64,000 nt of DNA. Origin: a bacterium (GTDB lineage: Bacteria > Acidobacteriota > Thermoanaerobaculia > Multivoradales > J023). This document shows, piece by piece, positions 9,240 through 19,900 of this stretch (the stretch's first letter is position 1; every line of letters starts with the position of its first letter). A program made the position numbers and the translations under genes. Below the pieces are notes generated by a model. It was not told the origin of the DNA and searched no databases. It saw only the letters and a list, made by a program, of their open reading frames with translations. Where the stretch lies: positions 1 to 64,000 of the forward strand of contig JAAELT010000476.1 in assembly GCA_024226315.1 (NCBI GenBank). The letters run 5' to 3'.

Positions 9240-12128
9240 ATGATCACGAAGTCCATGCTGATCCGTCGGTTGCCGCTCGCGATCCTTCTCTGCCTAGCCC
9301 AGGTCATCTCGACCACGGCGGTGCCGGCCGAGTCGCGCCGGCCCGGCATGCTCGACCTCGCCGGGGCCTGGAGTGCCCTCGGCGATCAGCAGTCCGACGC
9401 CACCTTGCCGGAGCCCGATGACAGTTGGGACGAGGTCTCGCTGCCCGCGACCGTTGCCGCTGTCGGGCTCACGAACAGCGCCGAGACGCTCTGGCTGAAG
9501 CGGCGGGTCGAGCTCGGCGAGGACTGGGACTCCAGCCTGGCGCCTTCCGGCCTGGGAGTCCTGATCGGCAACTCGATCCACGGCGACTACGAAGTCTTCG
9601 CCGACGGCCAGAGCGTCGGCTTCTGGCACCATCCGCCTCCCGGGATGAGCGAGCCAGGACCCCGCATCTACGAGATCCCATCTCGGGCGCTCGACTCGCG
9701 GGGGCGCCTCGAGCTGACTCTGCGTTGGCGGTGGCCCGGATGGTCTCGTGGCCGCGCCCTGCGCCAGGAGCGGAGGATCGGGGAAGGCTGGCTGTTGGGC
9801 GACCTCGAACGCCTGCGCGCCGAAGCCGAGCTGGTGGAGCTCAACGAGCTCAATGCAGAGCTGCCGCTGATCATCCTGGTGATGCTATATGCCGCCATCG
9901 GGCTCTATCATTTGCAGCTGTTTCGTCGCGACCGGCGCTGCACCGAGTACCTGTGGTTCGGAGTGACGGCGCTCATCGTCGCCTGCCATACCCTGCTGCT
10001 GACTCACTGGCTGTCGTCGCTCGGCGGCCACCACGGCTTGATCCGCCGGGCGTACGACATCACCGGCAGCTTGATGATCGCTTCGTCCATCCAGTTCCTG
10101 TGGCCTTTCCTGTCGCGTGGCATCGGCCGTGCGCTCCGTGCCTATCAGCTCTCCTTCCTGGGCCTCGCCGGCTTGATCGCGGTGCTGCCCGAACGCTTCT
10201 GGCTGCCGTCCGTGGAAACCTTCTGCAAAGCCTGGAACATCCCCTTCCTGGCCGCCGTCGCGGTCCTGCTGGTGCAGGAGATCCGGCGCGGCAACGCCGA
10301 GGCCCGCACCATTGCGCTCGGTGGCTTCGCGTTGGTGGCGGCCGGAACCTCCGATACGATGGCGCAGCTCGTCGGCTGGGGAACGACTTTTCCGCTTCAA
10401 GTCTTTGCCTTCACGGTGTTTGCCCTGGCGATGGCGTTCTCCCTCTCGAACCGCTTCAGCCGCGTTCACCGCGATCTCGACACGCTACGCCTTCAGCTCG
10501 AGGACATGGTCGAAGACCGCGCCGACGAGCTGTCGGGAGCCAACGAACGCCTCAAGTCCGAGATCGCGGAACGAGAGCTGGCGCAGGAAGCGATGCGCAT
10601 GCTCGAGCGGGCAGTCGAGCAATCGATCGACGGCATCCTGGTCTCCGATCTGGAGGGCGATACCCTGTTCATCAACGAAGCCTGGGCGCGCCTGCACGAA
10701 CAAGAGGCCTTCGCCACCTTCGGTCGTGGCCTCGACCTGTTTCACACGCCGGAGCAGATCGAGCGGCATGTCCGGCCGGCTCTGCAGCGGGTCAAGGAAG
10801 AAGGAGCCTGGGAAGGGGAGATCAGCCACTGCCGCAAGGACGGCTCGATCTTTCCTACCTGGATGAGCGTGACCCTGCTGCGCGACCCGGAACGCGAACC
10901 GGTGGGTTTCGTCATGGTCGCGCGCGATCTCACCGAACGCCGCCGGGCGTCGGAGGAAAGACAGAGAATCGAGGCCCGTATCCAGCAAGCGGAGAAGCTC
11001 CGCAGTCTCGGCAACCTGGCGGGTGGCATCGCCCACGACTACAACAACCTGCTGACCGCCGTTTTGGGCAACTCGAGCCTGGCGATCGAGGAGCTGCCGT
11101 CGGACTCACCCGCTGGAGAGAAGCTCATACAAATTACCAGCGCCGCGGAGAGAGCCGCGGACCTGACCTCCCAGCTGCTGGCCTACGCCGGCGACGAAGC
11201 GATCGTCACCAAGCAGCTCGACCTGAGCATTCTGGTTGACAACGCCCGTCGCGACCTTGCCCGCACGGCCGGCACCACGGATCTCGAGGTCGAGTTGGCC
11301 AACGGCCTGCCGGAGGTCGACGCCGACCCGGCCCAGGTGCGTCAGGTGATCTCGAACCTGATCGCCAACGCCGCGGACGCTGTGGCCCAGGTCGGAGGCG
11401 GTGAGATTCGGCTCGAGACCGGCATGGTGGCGGCCGATCCCGCCTACTTCTCCGATTCGTATCCGGACGAGGATCGGCCGCCGGGCGACTATGTCTTTCT
11501 GCGCATCGCGGACACCGGCAAAGGGATCGATCCGGAAGGCCAGAGCCGCATCTTCGACCCTTTCTTCTCCACCAAGAAGTCGTCGCGCGGTCTCGGCCTG
11601 GCCACCGCCCTTTCCATCGTTCGTGCCCATGGCGGCGCGATCAAGGTATCGAGCAGACCACTCGAGGGCGCGACGTTCGAGCTCCTGTTCCCGGCCGCTT
11701 CCGATCCCGTCGAAGGAGTGGCGGCGACGGCCGACAAGACTCGGGCGAAGTGGCGGGGAAGCGGTACCGTGCTGGTGATCGACGACGAGCACATCATGCG
11801 CGAGGTCTCCCGCAGCATCCTCGAGCAGAGCGGCTTCGACGTCCTCACCACCGGCGAAGGGCAGCAGGCTCTGGAGATCTACCGGCAGCACATGGAGGAG
11901 ATTCGGTTGGTGCTGCTCGATCGAACGATGCCCACGATGTCGGGTCTCGAGGTACTGACCGAGATCCGTGCCTTGAACCCGCGGGCAAAGGTGGTGCTGA
12001 TGAGCGGCTACAAGCCTGACGCGGCGGTACGCGAGCTGACCTCCGGCGACCTCACCGACTTCCTGCCCAAGCCCTTCCGGCCCGGGGAGCTCCTGGACGT
12101 CGTCCGAGACTCGGTAGGGCAGAGCTGA
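9240..12128 (+). CDS. Hybrid sensor histidine kinase A1 (7TM-DISM, PAS, HK, REC)
   Basis: A 962-residue membrane sensor. Domains in order: signal peptide (about 1-30); an extracytoplasmic beta-rich sensor resembling 7TMR-DISM extracellular domains (about 35-205); seven hydrophobic helices beginning LPLIILVMLYAAIGLYHLQL (about 210-405); coiled coil (405-455); PAS (about 460-575, with the PAS-PAC RDLTERR end); phosphoacceptor helix with GGIAHDYNNLL (His near 599); ATPase with N box NLIANAADAV, IADTGKGI, FDPFFSTK and GLGLATAL; and a C-terminal receiver with VIDDE and phospho-acceptor LLDRTMP (Asp near 893) and KPF. There is no HPt or DNA-binding output, so phosphate must pass to another protein. 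It is a paralogue of the gene at 24682. Its stop lies 3 bp from the stop of convergent kinase B1. Confidence 0.92.
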   Translation: MITKSMLIRRLPLAILLCLAQVISTTAVPAESRRPGMLDLAGAWSALGDQQSDATLPEPDDSWDEVSLPATVAAVGLTNSAETLWLKRRVELGEDWDSSLAPSGLGVLIGNSIHGDYEVFADGQSVGFWHHPPPGMSEPGPRIYEIPSRALDSRGRLELTLRWRWPGWSRGRALRQERRIGEGWLLGDLERLRAEAELVELNELNAELPLIILVMLYAAIGLYHLQLFRRDRRCTEYLWFGVTALIVACHTLLLTHWLSSLGGHHGLIRRAYDITGSLMIASSIQFLWPFLSRGIGRALRAYQLSFLGLAGLIAVLPERFWLPSVETFCKAWNIPFLAAVAVLLVQEIRRGNAEARTIALGGFALVAAGTSDTMAQLVGWGTTFPLQVFAFTVFALAMAFSLSNRFSRVHRDLDTLRLQLEDMVEDRADELSGANERLKSEIAERELAQEAMRMLERAVEQSIDGILVSDLEGDTLFINEAWARLHEQEAFATFGRGLDLFHTPEQIERHVRPALQRVKEEGAWEGEISHCRKDGSIFPTWMSVTLLRDPEREPVGFVMVARDLTERRRASEERQRIEARIQQAEKLRSLGNLAGGIAHDYNNLLTAVLGNSSLAIEELPSDSPAGEKLIQITSAAERAADLTSQLLAYAGDEAIVTKQLDLSILVDNARRDLARTAGTTDLEVELANGLPEVDADPAQVRQVISNLIANAADAVAQVGGGEIRLETGMVAADPAYFSDSYPDEDRPPGDYVFLRIADTGKGIDPEGQSRIFDPFFSTKKSSRGLGLATALSIVRAHGGAIKVSSRPLEGATFELLFPAASDPVEGVAATADKTRAKWRGSGTVLVIDDEHIMREVSRSILEQSGFDVLTTGEGQQALEIYRQHMEEIRLVLLDRTMPTMSGLEVLTEIRALNPRAKVVLMSGYKPDAAVRELTSGDLTDFLPKPFRPGELLDVVRDSVGQS

Positions 12129-12131
12129 GGC

Positions 12132-15100
12132 TCAACCCTCCGCACCGCTCTCGAGATCGACCGCCTCGGCCTTGCTCGGATCACCGGCTTCATCTTCCTG
12201 GCCGGCAATCGCGGGCGTGCCTTCGCTGTCCGCCGGCGCACGCTCCAGGCGCGCTAGGGCAGTCTGCAACTGCTCGAACTGAATCGGCTTGGTGAGGTAG
12301 TCGTCCATCCCCGCCTCCAGGCAGCGCTCGCGGTACCCCAGGAGCGCGTGGGCTGTCATCGCGATGATCGCCGGCTGGCGGTCTTCAGGGAACACGCTGC
12401 GGATACGCCTCGCCGCTTCGAAGCCGTCCATCTCGGGCATCTGCAGGTCCATCAGCACCACGTCGTAGTACTGCCGATTGATCGCTCTCACCGCCTCGAC
12501 ACCGTTGGTTACCAGGTCGGGACGGTACCCCAGGCGTTTGAGGAACAGCAGTGCCACTTTCTGGTTGACCAGGTTGTCCTCGGCCAGGAGCACGCGCCGC
12601 GAGCTGGTCGGTACCGGCGTCGGCTGTTGCCGGTGGCGCGCGCGCGCCACGCGTTCGCGCTTCGCTTCGGGGGACACGAAATCGGTCAAGGTCGAGAACA
12701 GATGTGCCGGCTTCACCGGCTTGGTGAGGTGCTCGCGGAAAGCGGGGTCGGCGCCCTCCCGGTCCTCGTCGTGGCCGAGCAGCGAGAGGAGCACCAGCGG
12801 CAGGTCACGGCACCAGCCGTCCTTGCCCAGGGCCTTGATCCAGTTCACTTCGTCCTGCCGCATGACCTCCAGGTCCATGATCGCCATGTCGAACGGACTC
12901 TTCGATCGCAGCCGCTCGTAGGCCTCGACGGCCGAGGAGACCGCCACCGGGCGCATACCCCAGTTCTCGGTATGACGGCACAGAAACTGCCGCATTGTCT
13001 CGTTGTCGTCGACGATCAGCACCCGCTCTCCGACCAAGAGCGGGGCGGTGCGAAAGAGGTACGCTCGGTCCGGGCGCGGCTTGGCGTCGGCCGAGAAGGT
13101 GAAATGGAAGACCGAGCCCTGACCCGGTGCGCTCTGAGCCCAGATCCGCCCTGCCATGAGCTCGCTCAGGCGCTTACAGATGGCGAGGCCCAGGCCGGTG
13201 CCGCCGTACTGCCGGGTGGTCGAGGCGTCGAGTTGGTTGAACGGCTGAAACAGCGCCTCGAGCTTGTCGCCGGCGATGCCGATTCCGGTGTCCTCGACCT
13301 CGAGGTGAAACTCCCAGCGATCCTCCGACATCGGGCGTGACGAAACCCGCACGAAGACGCCTCCCCGGTGAGTGAACTTGATGCCGTTAGAGAGCAGGTT
13401 GACCAGGATCTGGCGCACCCGTACCGAGTCGCCGACCAGTGTCTCGGGGGTTCCGTCCTCGATCCAGTAACCCAGGTCGATGCCTTTGCTGGCCGCGGTC
13501 GGAGCCAGTACGTCGAGGGTCTCTTCGATCGACGAGCGCAGATCGAAGGGTGCGTGCTCGAGCTCGAGCTTCATGGACTCGATCTTCGAGAAGTCGAGGA
13601 TGTCGTTGAGGATGCCGAGCAGGGACTCGCCGCTGATCCGGATGGTCTCCAGGTACTCCTGCTGCTCTTCGCTCAGCTCGGTATCGAGCAACAGGCTGGT
13701 CATGCCGATCACGCCGTTCATCGGGGTCCGAATCTCGTGGCTCATGTTGGCCAGGAACTGCCCTTTGGCGCGGCTGGTGGCCTCCGCCGCTTCCTGGGCC
13801 CGGTTGGCGGCCTCGGCCTGCTCTCGGGCCTGGCGCAAGGCATCGGCGCGCTGACGCTTCTTGTGACGAGCGCGCCAGACGGCGCCGAAGAGAGCGGCCA
13901 GGGCCAGGGTGTAGAGGCTGTAGGCCCAGGTACTGCGCCAGGGCGGCGGCACGATCGTGACCGGCACGGAGATGCCGCCGTCGTTCCAGATGCCGTCGTT
14001 GTTTGAGCCTCGGACGTGCAGCGTGTAGCTCCCCGGATCGAGGTTGGTGAAGGTCACGCGCCGGAAATTGCCCAGGTCGATCCAGTCGTCGTCCAGGCCC
14101 TGGAGTCGGTAGGCGTAGCGGTTCCTCCCCGGGGCGGTGTAGTCGAGCGCCGCGAACTCGAGGGAGAAGACATAGTCGCGGTAGTCGAGCGTGATCTCGG
14201 GCACCTCGTGGAGAGGGCGGCCCAGATCGACCGGCTTCGAGAACTTGAGAAAGGACGTTAGCACGACCGGCGGCACCGCGGCATTGCTCTCGACATCCTC
14301 GGGCAAGAAGACGTTGAACCCGTTGACGCCGCCGAAGAACATCTCGCCGGAGGCACCGCGGAGATATGCCCGCAGGTTGAACTCGTTCGATTGTAGGCCG
14401 TGGCTGACGTCGAAGCTTCTGAGCTCCCCGGTGACGGGGTCGAGCCGCGCCAGCCCCTTGGTGGTGCTGATCCACAGGGTGCCGTCGCTTTCCGAGAGGA
14501 TGCCGTAGATGACGTCATTGATCAGTCCGTCGCGAGCGGAGTAGCGTCGGAAGCGCACCACGCCGTCTGACGCGTCAGGCACCTCTAGTCGATTCAATCC
14601 GCTCTGGGTGCCGGCCCACAGCACACCCGACGGGTCGATGTGGAGCACGTTGATCTCGTCGTTGCTCAGGGTCTCGGGATCGGCGGGATCGTGGCGGAAC
14701 AAGTCGAGCCCGGCGGCAACGGTATCGGCCCGTGGGTCCAGCCGGTTCAGGCCGCCGCTGGTGCCGATCCACAGGATTCCACTCGGCTCCTCGGCGAAGG
14801 ACATGACCCGGTCGCTGCCCAACCCAGAGGTCTCGGAGTCCCCCTTCATGTAGTAGGTGAAGGCTCCGGTGCGGTCTCGGCGTCCGAGCCCGGCACCGTA
14901 GGTCCCCACCCACAGCGTATCTCGCTGGTCCTGGTGTAGAGACATCACTCCGATGTCTTCCATATAGCGCGTGAAGGACTCGGCTCGCGGCGCAAGTCGG
15001 TTGAGTCCGCGGGTCGCGGTACCGACCCACAACGTGCCGTCGCGGGCAGCGAGCAACGAGGTGACCCGGTCTTCGCTCAAGCTGGAGCCATCTTCGGGAT

Positions 15101-16358
15101 CATGACGGAGGTGCCTGAAGACGCCGGTCTCACGATCGAGGTGATCGAGGCCGCCGCCGAGGGTGCCGATCCAGAGCGAGCCGTCGGGAATCTCGGCGAA
15201 CGCGAAGACCGAGTTGTTGGAGAGCCCGTCGGGGTCGGCCGGATCGCGCTCGTAGTGCGCGAAGGCCCAGGTGACGGGATTCCACTTGCTCACCCCCGCG
15301 TCGTTGGTGCCGACCCACAGGACGCCGCCGCGGTCCTGGAAGATCGACACCACCCGATCGGCGCTCAAGCTGGAAACCTTGGCAGGATGGTGGCGGTAAT
15401 TGACGAACGCCCCGCTTGGATCCTCGAGCAGACTGAGCCCTCCGTCGGTGCCGATCCAGAGGCGCTCGTCGCGGTCCTCGAACAAGACTCTCACAGTGTC
15501 CTGGGCGAGGCTCGAAGGATCCGAGCTGTGAACGAATCGCTCGAAGCTCAGGGTGGTGCGCTCCAGGCGATTCAGGCCCTCGCCGGTACCGACCCACAAC
15601 GAGCCAGTGCTGTCCTCTCGGATCGAAAGCACCCGATCGCTAGACAGGCTATCGGGGTTGGCGGGGTCGTGACGCAGGCGGATGAAGTCGCCGGAACGCC
15701 GGTCGAATAGGTTGAGGCCACCGAGGGTCCCGACCCAGATGTTGCCGATCCGATCTTCGAAGACAGCTCGGATGCGGTCGTCGCTCAGGCTCATGGGATC
15801 TGACGGATCGTGGCGAAAGCGTTCGAACTCTCCGTTTTCACGATCGAAGCGATTGAGACCAGATTCGGAGGTGCCGATCCAGAAGTCGCTGACGCGATCC
15901 GTGTAGATCACCTGCACCCGGTTGCCTGACAGGCTCTTCGAATCCGCTGGATCATGGAGATAGCGAATGAAGGAATCGTTAGTGCGATCCCAGAGGTTCA
16001 GCCCGCCGCCGCCGGTGCCGATCCAGAGGTTGCCGGCCTCGTCCGTGAACAGGGTCCGGATCCAGTTGCTCGACAACGACGTCGGCAAACCAGGGTCGTG
16101 TTTGTAGACACGAAAGTCGTGACCGTCGAAACGGTTGAGTCCGTCCTGGGTGCCCAACCAGATGAAACCGGTCTCGTCCTGCACGATGCAGTTGACCGTG
16201 CTCTGAGACAAGCCCTGCTCGATCGACAGGCGCTCGAACGAGATGCTGGGCGTTCGAGCCCCGGCCAGGGTCGGCATCAGGAATACCAACACGGCCAGTC
16301 CGCTGCTGACGCCGCGGGCTCTCGGAAAGGTGAACTGCGCGGAGAATGGCCTCTTCAT
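12132..16358 (-). CDS. Hybrid histidine kinase B1 with 14-blade Reg_prop sensor
   Basis: A 1408-residue hybrid two-component protein. It has a signal/anchor at the N-terminus, then 14 copies of the two-component-regulator propeller motif (pattern G-x-L-W-x-G-T-x-x-G-L-x-R-x-x), first GFIWLGTQDGLNRFDG and last GEMFFGGVNGFNVF. This is enough for two seven-bladed periplasmic propellers. A Y_Y_Y immunoglobulin-like domain follows (about 720-800), then one membrane helix (AYSLYTLALAALFGAVW), coiled coil, HisKA (MSHEIRTPMNGVIG, His near 873), HATPase, and two receivers (VDDN/MAIMDLE and AEDN/VLMDLQMPEMDG). There is no HPt or DNA-binding domain. The family is best known from Bacteroidetes polysaccharide sensing, but no carbohydrate genes accompany it here. 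The ATG lacks a good Shine-Dalgarno. Confidence 0.92.
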   Translation of the reverse strand: MKRPFSAQFTFPRARGVSSGLAVLVFLMPTLAGARTPSISFERLSIEQGLSQSTVNCIVQDETGFIWLGTQDGLNRFDGHDFRVYKHDPGLPTSLSSNWIRTLFTDEAGNLWIGTGGGGLNLWDRTNDSFIRYLHDPADSKSLSGNRVQVIYTDRVSDFWIGTSESGLNRFDRENGEFERFRHDPSDPMSLSDDRIRAVFEDRIGNIWVGTLGGLNLFDRRSGDFIRLRHDPANPDSLSSDRVLSIREDSTGSLWVGTGEGLNRLERTTLSFERFVHSSDPSSLAQDTVRVLFEDRDERLWIGTDGGLSLLEDPSGAFVNYRHHPAKVSSLSADRVVSIFQDRGGVLWVGTNDAGVSKWNPVTWAFAHYERDPADPDGLSNNSVFAFAEIPDGSLWIGTLGGGLDHLDRETGVFRHLRHDPEDGSSLSEDRVTSLLAARDGTLWVGTATRGLNRLAPRAESFTRYMEDIGVMSLHQDQRDTLWVGTYGAGLGRRDRTGAFTYYMKGDSETSGLGSDRVMSFAEEPSGILWIGTSGGLNRLDPRADTVAAGLDLFRHDPADPETLSNDEINVLHIDPSGVLWAGTQSGLNRLEVPDASDGVVRFRRYSARDGLINDVIYGILSESDGTLWISTTKGLARLDPVTGELRSFDVSHGLQSNEFNLRAYLRGASGEMFFGGVNGFNVFLPEDVESNAAVPPVVLTSFLKFSKPVDLGRPLHEVPEITLDYRDYVFSLEFAALDYTAPGRNRYAYRLQGLDDDWIDLGNFRRVTFTNLDPGSYTLHVRGSNNDGIWNDGGISVPVTIVPPPWRSTWAYSLYTLALAALFGAVWRARHKKRQRADALRQAREQAEAANRAQEAAEATSRAKGQFLANMSHEIRTPMNGVIGMTSLLLDTELSEEQQEYLETIRISGESLLGILNDILDFSKIESMKLELEHAPFDLRSSIEETLDVLAPTAASKGIDLGYWIEDGTPETLVGDSVRVRQILVNLLSNGIKFTHRGGVFVRVSSRPMSEDRWEFHLEVEDTGIGIAGDKLEALFQPFNQLDASTTRQYGGTGLGLAICKRLSELMAGRIWAQSAPGQGSVFHFTFSADAKPRPDRAYLFRTAPLLVGERVLIVDDNETMRQFLCRHTENWGMRPVAVSSAVEAYERLRSKSPFDMAIMDLEVMRQDEVNWIKALGKDGWCRDLPLVLLSLLGHDEDREGADPAFREHLTKPVKPAHLFSTLTDFVSPEAKRERVARARHRQQPTPVPTSSRRVLLAEDNLVNQKVALLFLKRLGYRPDLVTNGVEAVRAINRQYYDVVLMDLQMPEMDGFEAARRIRSVFPEDRQPAIIAMTAHALLGYRERCLEAGMDDYLTKPIQFEQLQTALARLERAPADSEGTPAIAGQEDEAGDPSKAEAVDLESGAEG

Positions 16359-16915
16359 CGCGAACCGCCAATGGGGTCGCCGGCACCCTGAAGTTCGAGC
16401 TCAGTAGCAAATCGTACAGAGCTGATGACGAGAACTCAAGAGCAGCACAGGGATCACTGTGTCCGTATCAAGAACAGAACCGCCGGTGGGCCGAAACCCA
16501 CCGGCGGCGAAGAAGGAAGCTGAGCAGCTGTACCGAGCGTTGTGTTGACCCGGTGTGACTCTTTGCTCTTGTCGCCCCATGCCGCTGCCTGCACTCCCCA
16601 AAGTTTGAACTGCTGCATGGCGGTACAGCTGCTGTCACTGTGCGTAGGTAAAGCATAGAGCGTGCCAGCTTTCCAAGTTTGCCGTCGTTCGGACCTTCTT
16701 GGCGACTCTCGGTCACCTTGTCCAGAGAAATGATGGATCTATGCGTCGGAAACGTCCCGAAGAGGCCGATCCAGGGCGATCGATCGCCCTGCGAAAACTT
16801 GGAAATGGCGTTTGGCTGATCTCGCGCGACGCGGGTCTGAAGATAGTGGCGCCGAAAGTGGCCCCAAAGAGATAGACGGCGCCGGAAAAGCGGCTCACTG
16901 CCGAAAAAGTGGCGC
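16359..16915. other. 557-bp non-coding interval with hairpins upstream of B1
   Basis: No convincing gene is visible. GC is lower than in the flanking genes. On the minus strand, reading toward B1, there is first a long-range perfect 13-bp inverted repeat: CGGTACAGCTGCT at 16621-16633 pairs with AGCAGCTGTACCG at 16523-16535 across 85 nt. Then comes a perfect 11-bp hairpin at 16480-16507. A 54-codon frame (16618-16454, minus, beginning MQQFKLWGVQAAAW) spans both but has no Shine-Dalgarno, so coding status is doubtful. The promoter of B1 must lie between 16358 and about 16480, but no clear hexamers are visible. Confidence 0.5.
16480..16507 (-). terminator. Probable intrinsic terminator after the sigma-54 activator gene
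   Basis: A perfect 11-bp GC-rich stem, CCGCCGGTGGG with CCCACCGGCGG, and a 6-nt loop. On the minus strand it is followed by the T-rich TTCTGTTCTT. It would stop transcripts coming from the sigma-54 activator before they enter B1. It lies about 410 nt past that gene's stop. Confidence 0.5.
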
Positions 16916-19900
16916 TTAGTCTTGCCCGAGCACACCAGTGTCGCCGGCTGCCGACTGTTCCGCGGCCCAGCGGCGAAAGGTCGGTACCGTGACGCCCATC
17001 AGGGCCGAGCCCGCGGCGGCGTCGCCGGGAAGACGTCGCAGCACCTGCTCGAGCAATAGGTCGCGAGCAAGCCGGAGGACGTCGCTGGACTCGGCCTCGA
17101 TGTCCGCCGAAGCCCGTGAGCGGACCAGGCTGACGATCAGCGGCCTGATCCGTTCACGGGCGGGCGGGCGCGGCGATGTGCCTGCTTCTTGCTGAGTCTG
17201 CGCCTTGCGCAGCTTGCGGCGGAAAGTGGTCTCAGGGATGCCGATCAGGAGGGCGCCCTGCTTCAGTACGCCCCGGGAGAGATCGTAGGCCTCCAGGATC
17301 AGGTCCTCATCCAGCCACCGGCCCAGTGGCAACCGGGCTTCACCGTCCGAGACGGCGTCGACCTGCCGATCCAGGGCCTGCCGCAGGGTTTCCCACGCTG
17401 CTTCGATCGATGCCGCCGGCATCGATTCCGGGGTAGCAGTCGGGGGCGGGTAGGGGGCTCGGGCGCCGGTGCCCGGCCGCGGCTCCGGTTCGACACCGGC
17501 GGCCGGCGAGGCCCGCCGCACGAGCTCGAGCTCCGTCATTCCGATCTCCGGTCCCTCACACAGGATCACGGCGCGCATGATGCGGTTCTGGAGCTCGCGC
17601 ACGTTGCCAGGCCACCGATGCTCCAGGAGCCGCGCCTCCGCCTCGGCGCCGATCTGATGGACGCCTTTCTGGTACTGAAGCGAGAACTTCTTGAGAAAGT
17701 GACGCGCCAGGAAGAGGATGTCGTCGGGTCGCTCGCGCAGCGGTGGCACAACCAGGCGGGCGACGTTGAGCCGGTAGTAGAGGTCGGCCCGAAAACGGCC
17801 AGCCGCGACCTCTTCCTCCAGGTCACGATTGGTCACCGCGATCAACCGGATGTCGACTTTCCGGGCCCGGGTCCCGCCGACAGGCGTTAGCTGCTTCTCC
17901 TGGGTAAAGCGCAGGAATCGGGTTTGAACCTCCAGCGGCAGCTCACCGATCTCGTCGAGGATCACGGTGCCGCCATCGGCTTCGACAAGGCGGCCCGGGG
18001 CACTCTTCTCGGCGCCGGTGTAGGCCCCCTTCTCGCGCCCGAAGAGCTCGCTCTCGATCAACGGCGCGGCGATGGCGCCGCAGTCCACCACGATCCATGG
18101 CTTGTCGTTGCGCGGACTGAGCTCGTGCGCCGTGCGCGCGAGCAGCTCTTTTCCAGTACCGCTCTCGCCGGTGATCAAGAGCGTCGCGTCGGTCGGCGCC
18201 AGTCGGCGCAGCAACGACACCACCGCCTCCATCTCGGCGGAGCGATAGATCAGCCGCGTTTCCTGTAGTGCCTGGCGCAGCTCCTTGAGCTCGTTGCGCA
18301 GGCGGCGACGCTCCTGTTCCTGGCGCGCCCGCTCGTCGGCCGCGAGCAGGGACCGGTCGAGAGTGACCGCCAGCTGACCGGCGAGAGCCTGGAGGAAGAT
18401 CAGGTCCGACCGTTCGAATGTCTTGGAGTCGTCTCGGCCCTCGACGTAGAGGCAGCCCAGGCATCGCTCCCGGGCAATGAGCGGCACCGCGCAGCAGAAG
18501 CGCTGGCCGTGATCGCCGCCGCCCAGTGTGGCTTCGACGGCCTCGCCACCGCGTCGAGCGGTGCGCAGTAGCCGCCGCTGCTCGTCGCCCAGGCGGAGCG
18601 CCCCGGAGTCCGTACCGGGCGCAGCCGCCGGATCGGTCTTGGCCTTGCCCCCGACCAGCCGGAGTCCGTCGCTCTCTGACCAGCTGAAGAGGGCCACCCG
18701 CTCGGTCTTGAAGGTGGCGTGCAGCCGCTCGACAACTCGCGCGGCCAGGGCGTCGAAGTCCGAGGTCCTGGAGACGATGTTGACCGTGTCCCAGAGGAAC
18801 AGCATGTTGCGGTAATCCTTCGCCAGGTTGGCGGTGAAGATACCGCTCAGCCGGTCCAGGGTTCCGACCTGCGCCGTTCCGGCCTCCCCCCGCCAGACCA
18901 CGATGCCTCCCTCGGGAGACTGCTTCGCCAGGTTCAGGGCGCGGTCGGCGCGGCGGAACAGCTCGAGTGGTGAAGCTGCCTGCTGCTGGTCGTCAGCGGG
19001 ATCGAAGGCGGCCAGCCCGGCGGCGAATCCCAAGCGGACGGAGCCGCGCAGGTAGGCGCCCTCGACCAGCTTCCGGCGCAGCTTCTCGGCCACCGCCTCA
19101 CCGACCCCTTCCTCCGTGTCGAGCAGAGCGAGGGAGAACACCGCTCCGCCGTAGCGCCCGATCAGGTCGCTGCTGCGCATCGACGACTTGAGTCGCGCCC
19201 CGACCTCACGGATCACCGCGTCTCCCGCTTCGCGGCCGAAGTTCTCGTTCACCACCACGAAGTCATTTGGGTTGATCAGGACCAGCACCAGGTTTTGCCG
19301 CTTCGCTTTCGAGCGTTCCATCGCCTGGGCGAGGCTGGCCTGGAACCGGGCTCGTCCCGGCAGCTTGCTGACCGGATCGTCGAGCACCGTGCCGACCTGC
19401 TGGGCATGCCAGGCGAGCGCCGCGGAGAGCCCCAACATCCAGGTCCACAAGGCAGCGGGATCCGCCGTCTGATCGAACCTCGGAGGCCAGTCGGGAACGA
19501 CCTCGTCGCTCATCTGGAGGCCGACCCAGATGGCGGGCGAGGAGCCGTCGACCTGCGAGAGATCACTGCGGCGCCGGGCCGGAGACGGGTCTCCCAGCTC
19601 CCGCTCGCGCAGCAGCTCGAGCAACGCCGGTGGGGTGGCCAGCCGGACGATCCGTCCGCCTGCCGCGCCGCGGCTCAGGAGCACGGCGCCTCCGACGCCG
19701 TCCACCGACGGATCTCGATCTTCGGATCTCTCCGCCAGCCGGCGCGCCGCCGTCAGATCCGCGAGCTCGTCGATCGGCGGATCGCCGTCGTGGACCAGCA
19801 CCTCGCTGGGGGCGGTCGCCGAGGCGGACGCGGGGAGATAGAGGGAGATCGCGCGGGCACCGGTAAGGCGCCTCAGGGCCTGCAGGCACGGTCGCAGGAG

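Noticed and set aside
16454..16618. 54-codon peptide gene (MQQFKLWGV start)
   Set aside because: No ribosome site, and the frame overlaps a terminator-like hairpin; kept only as a note.
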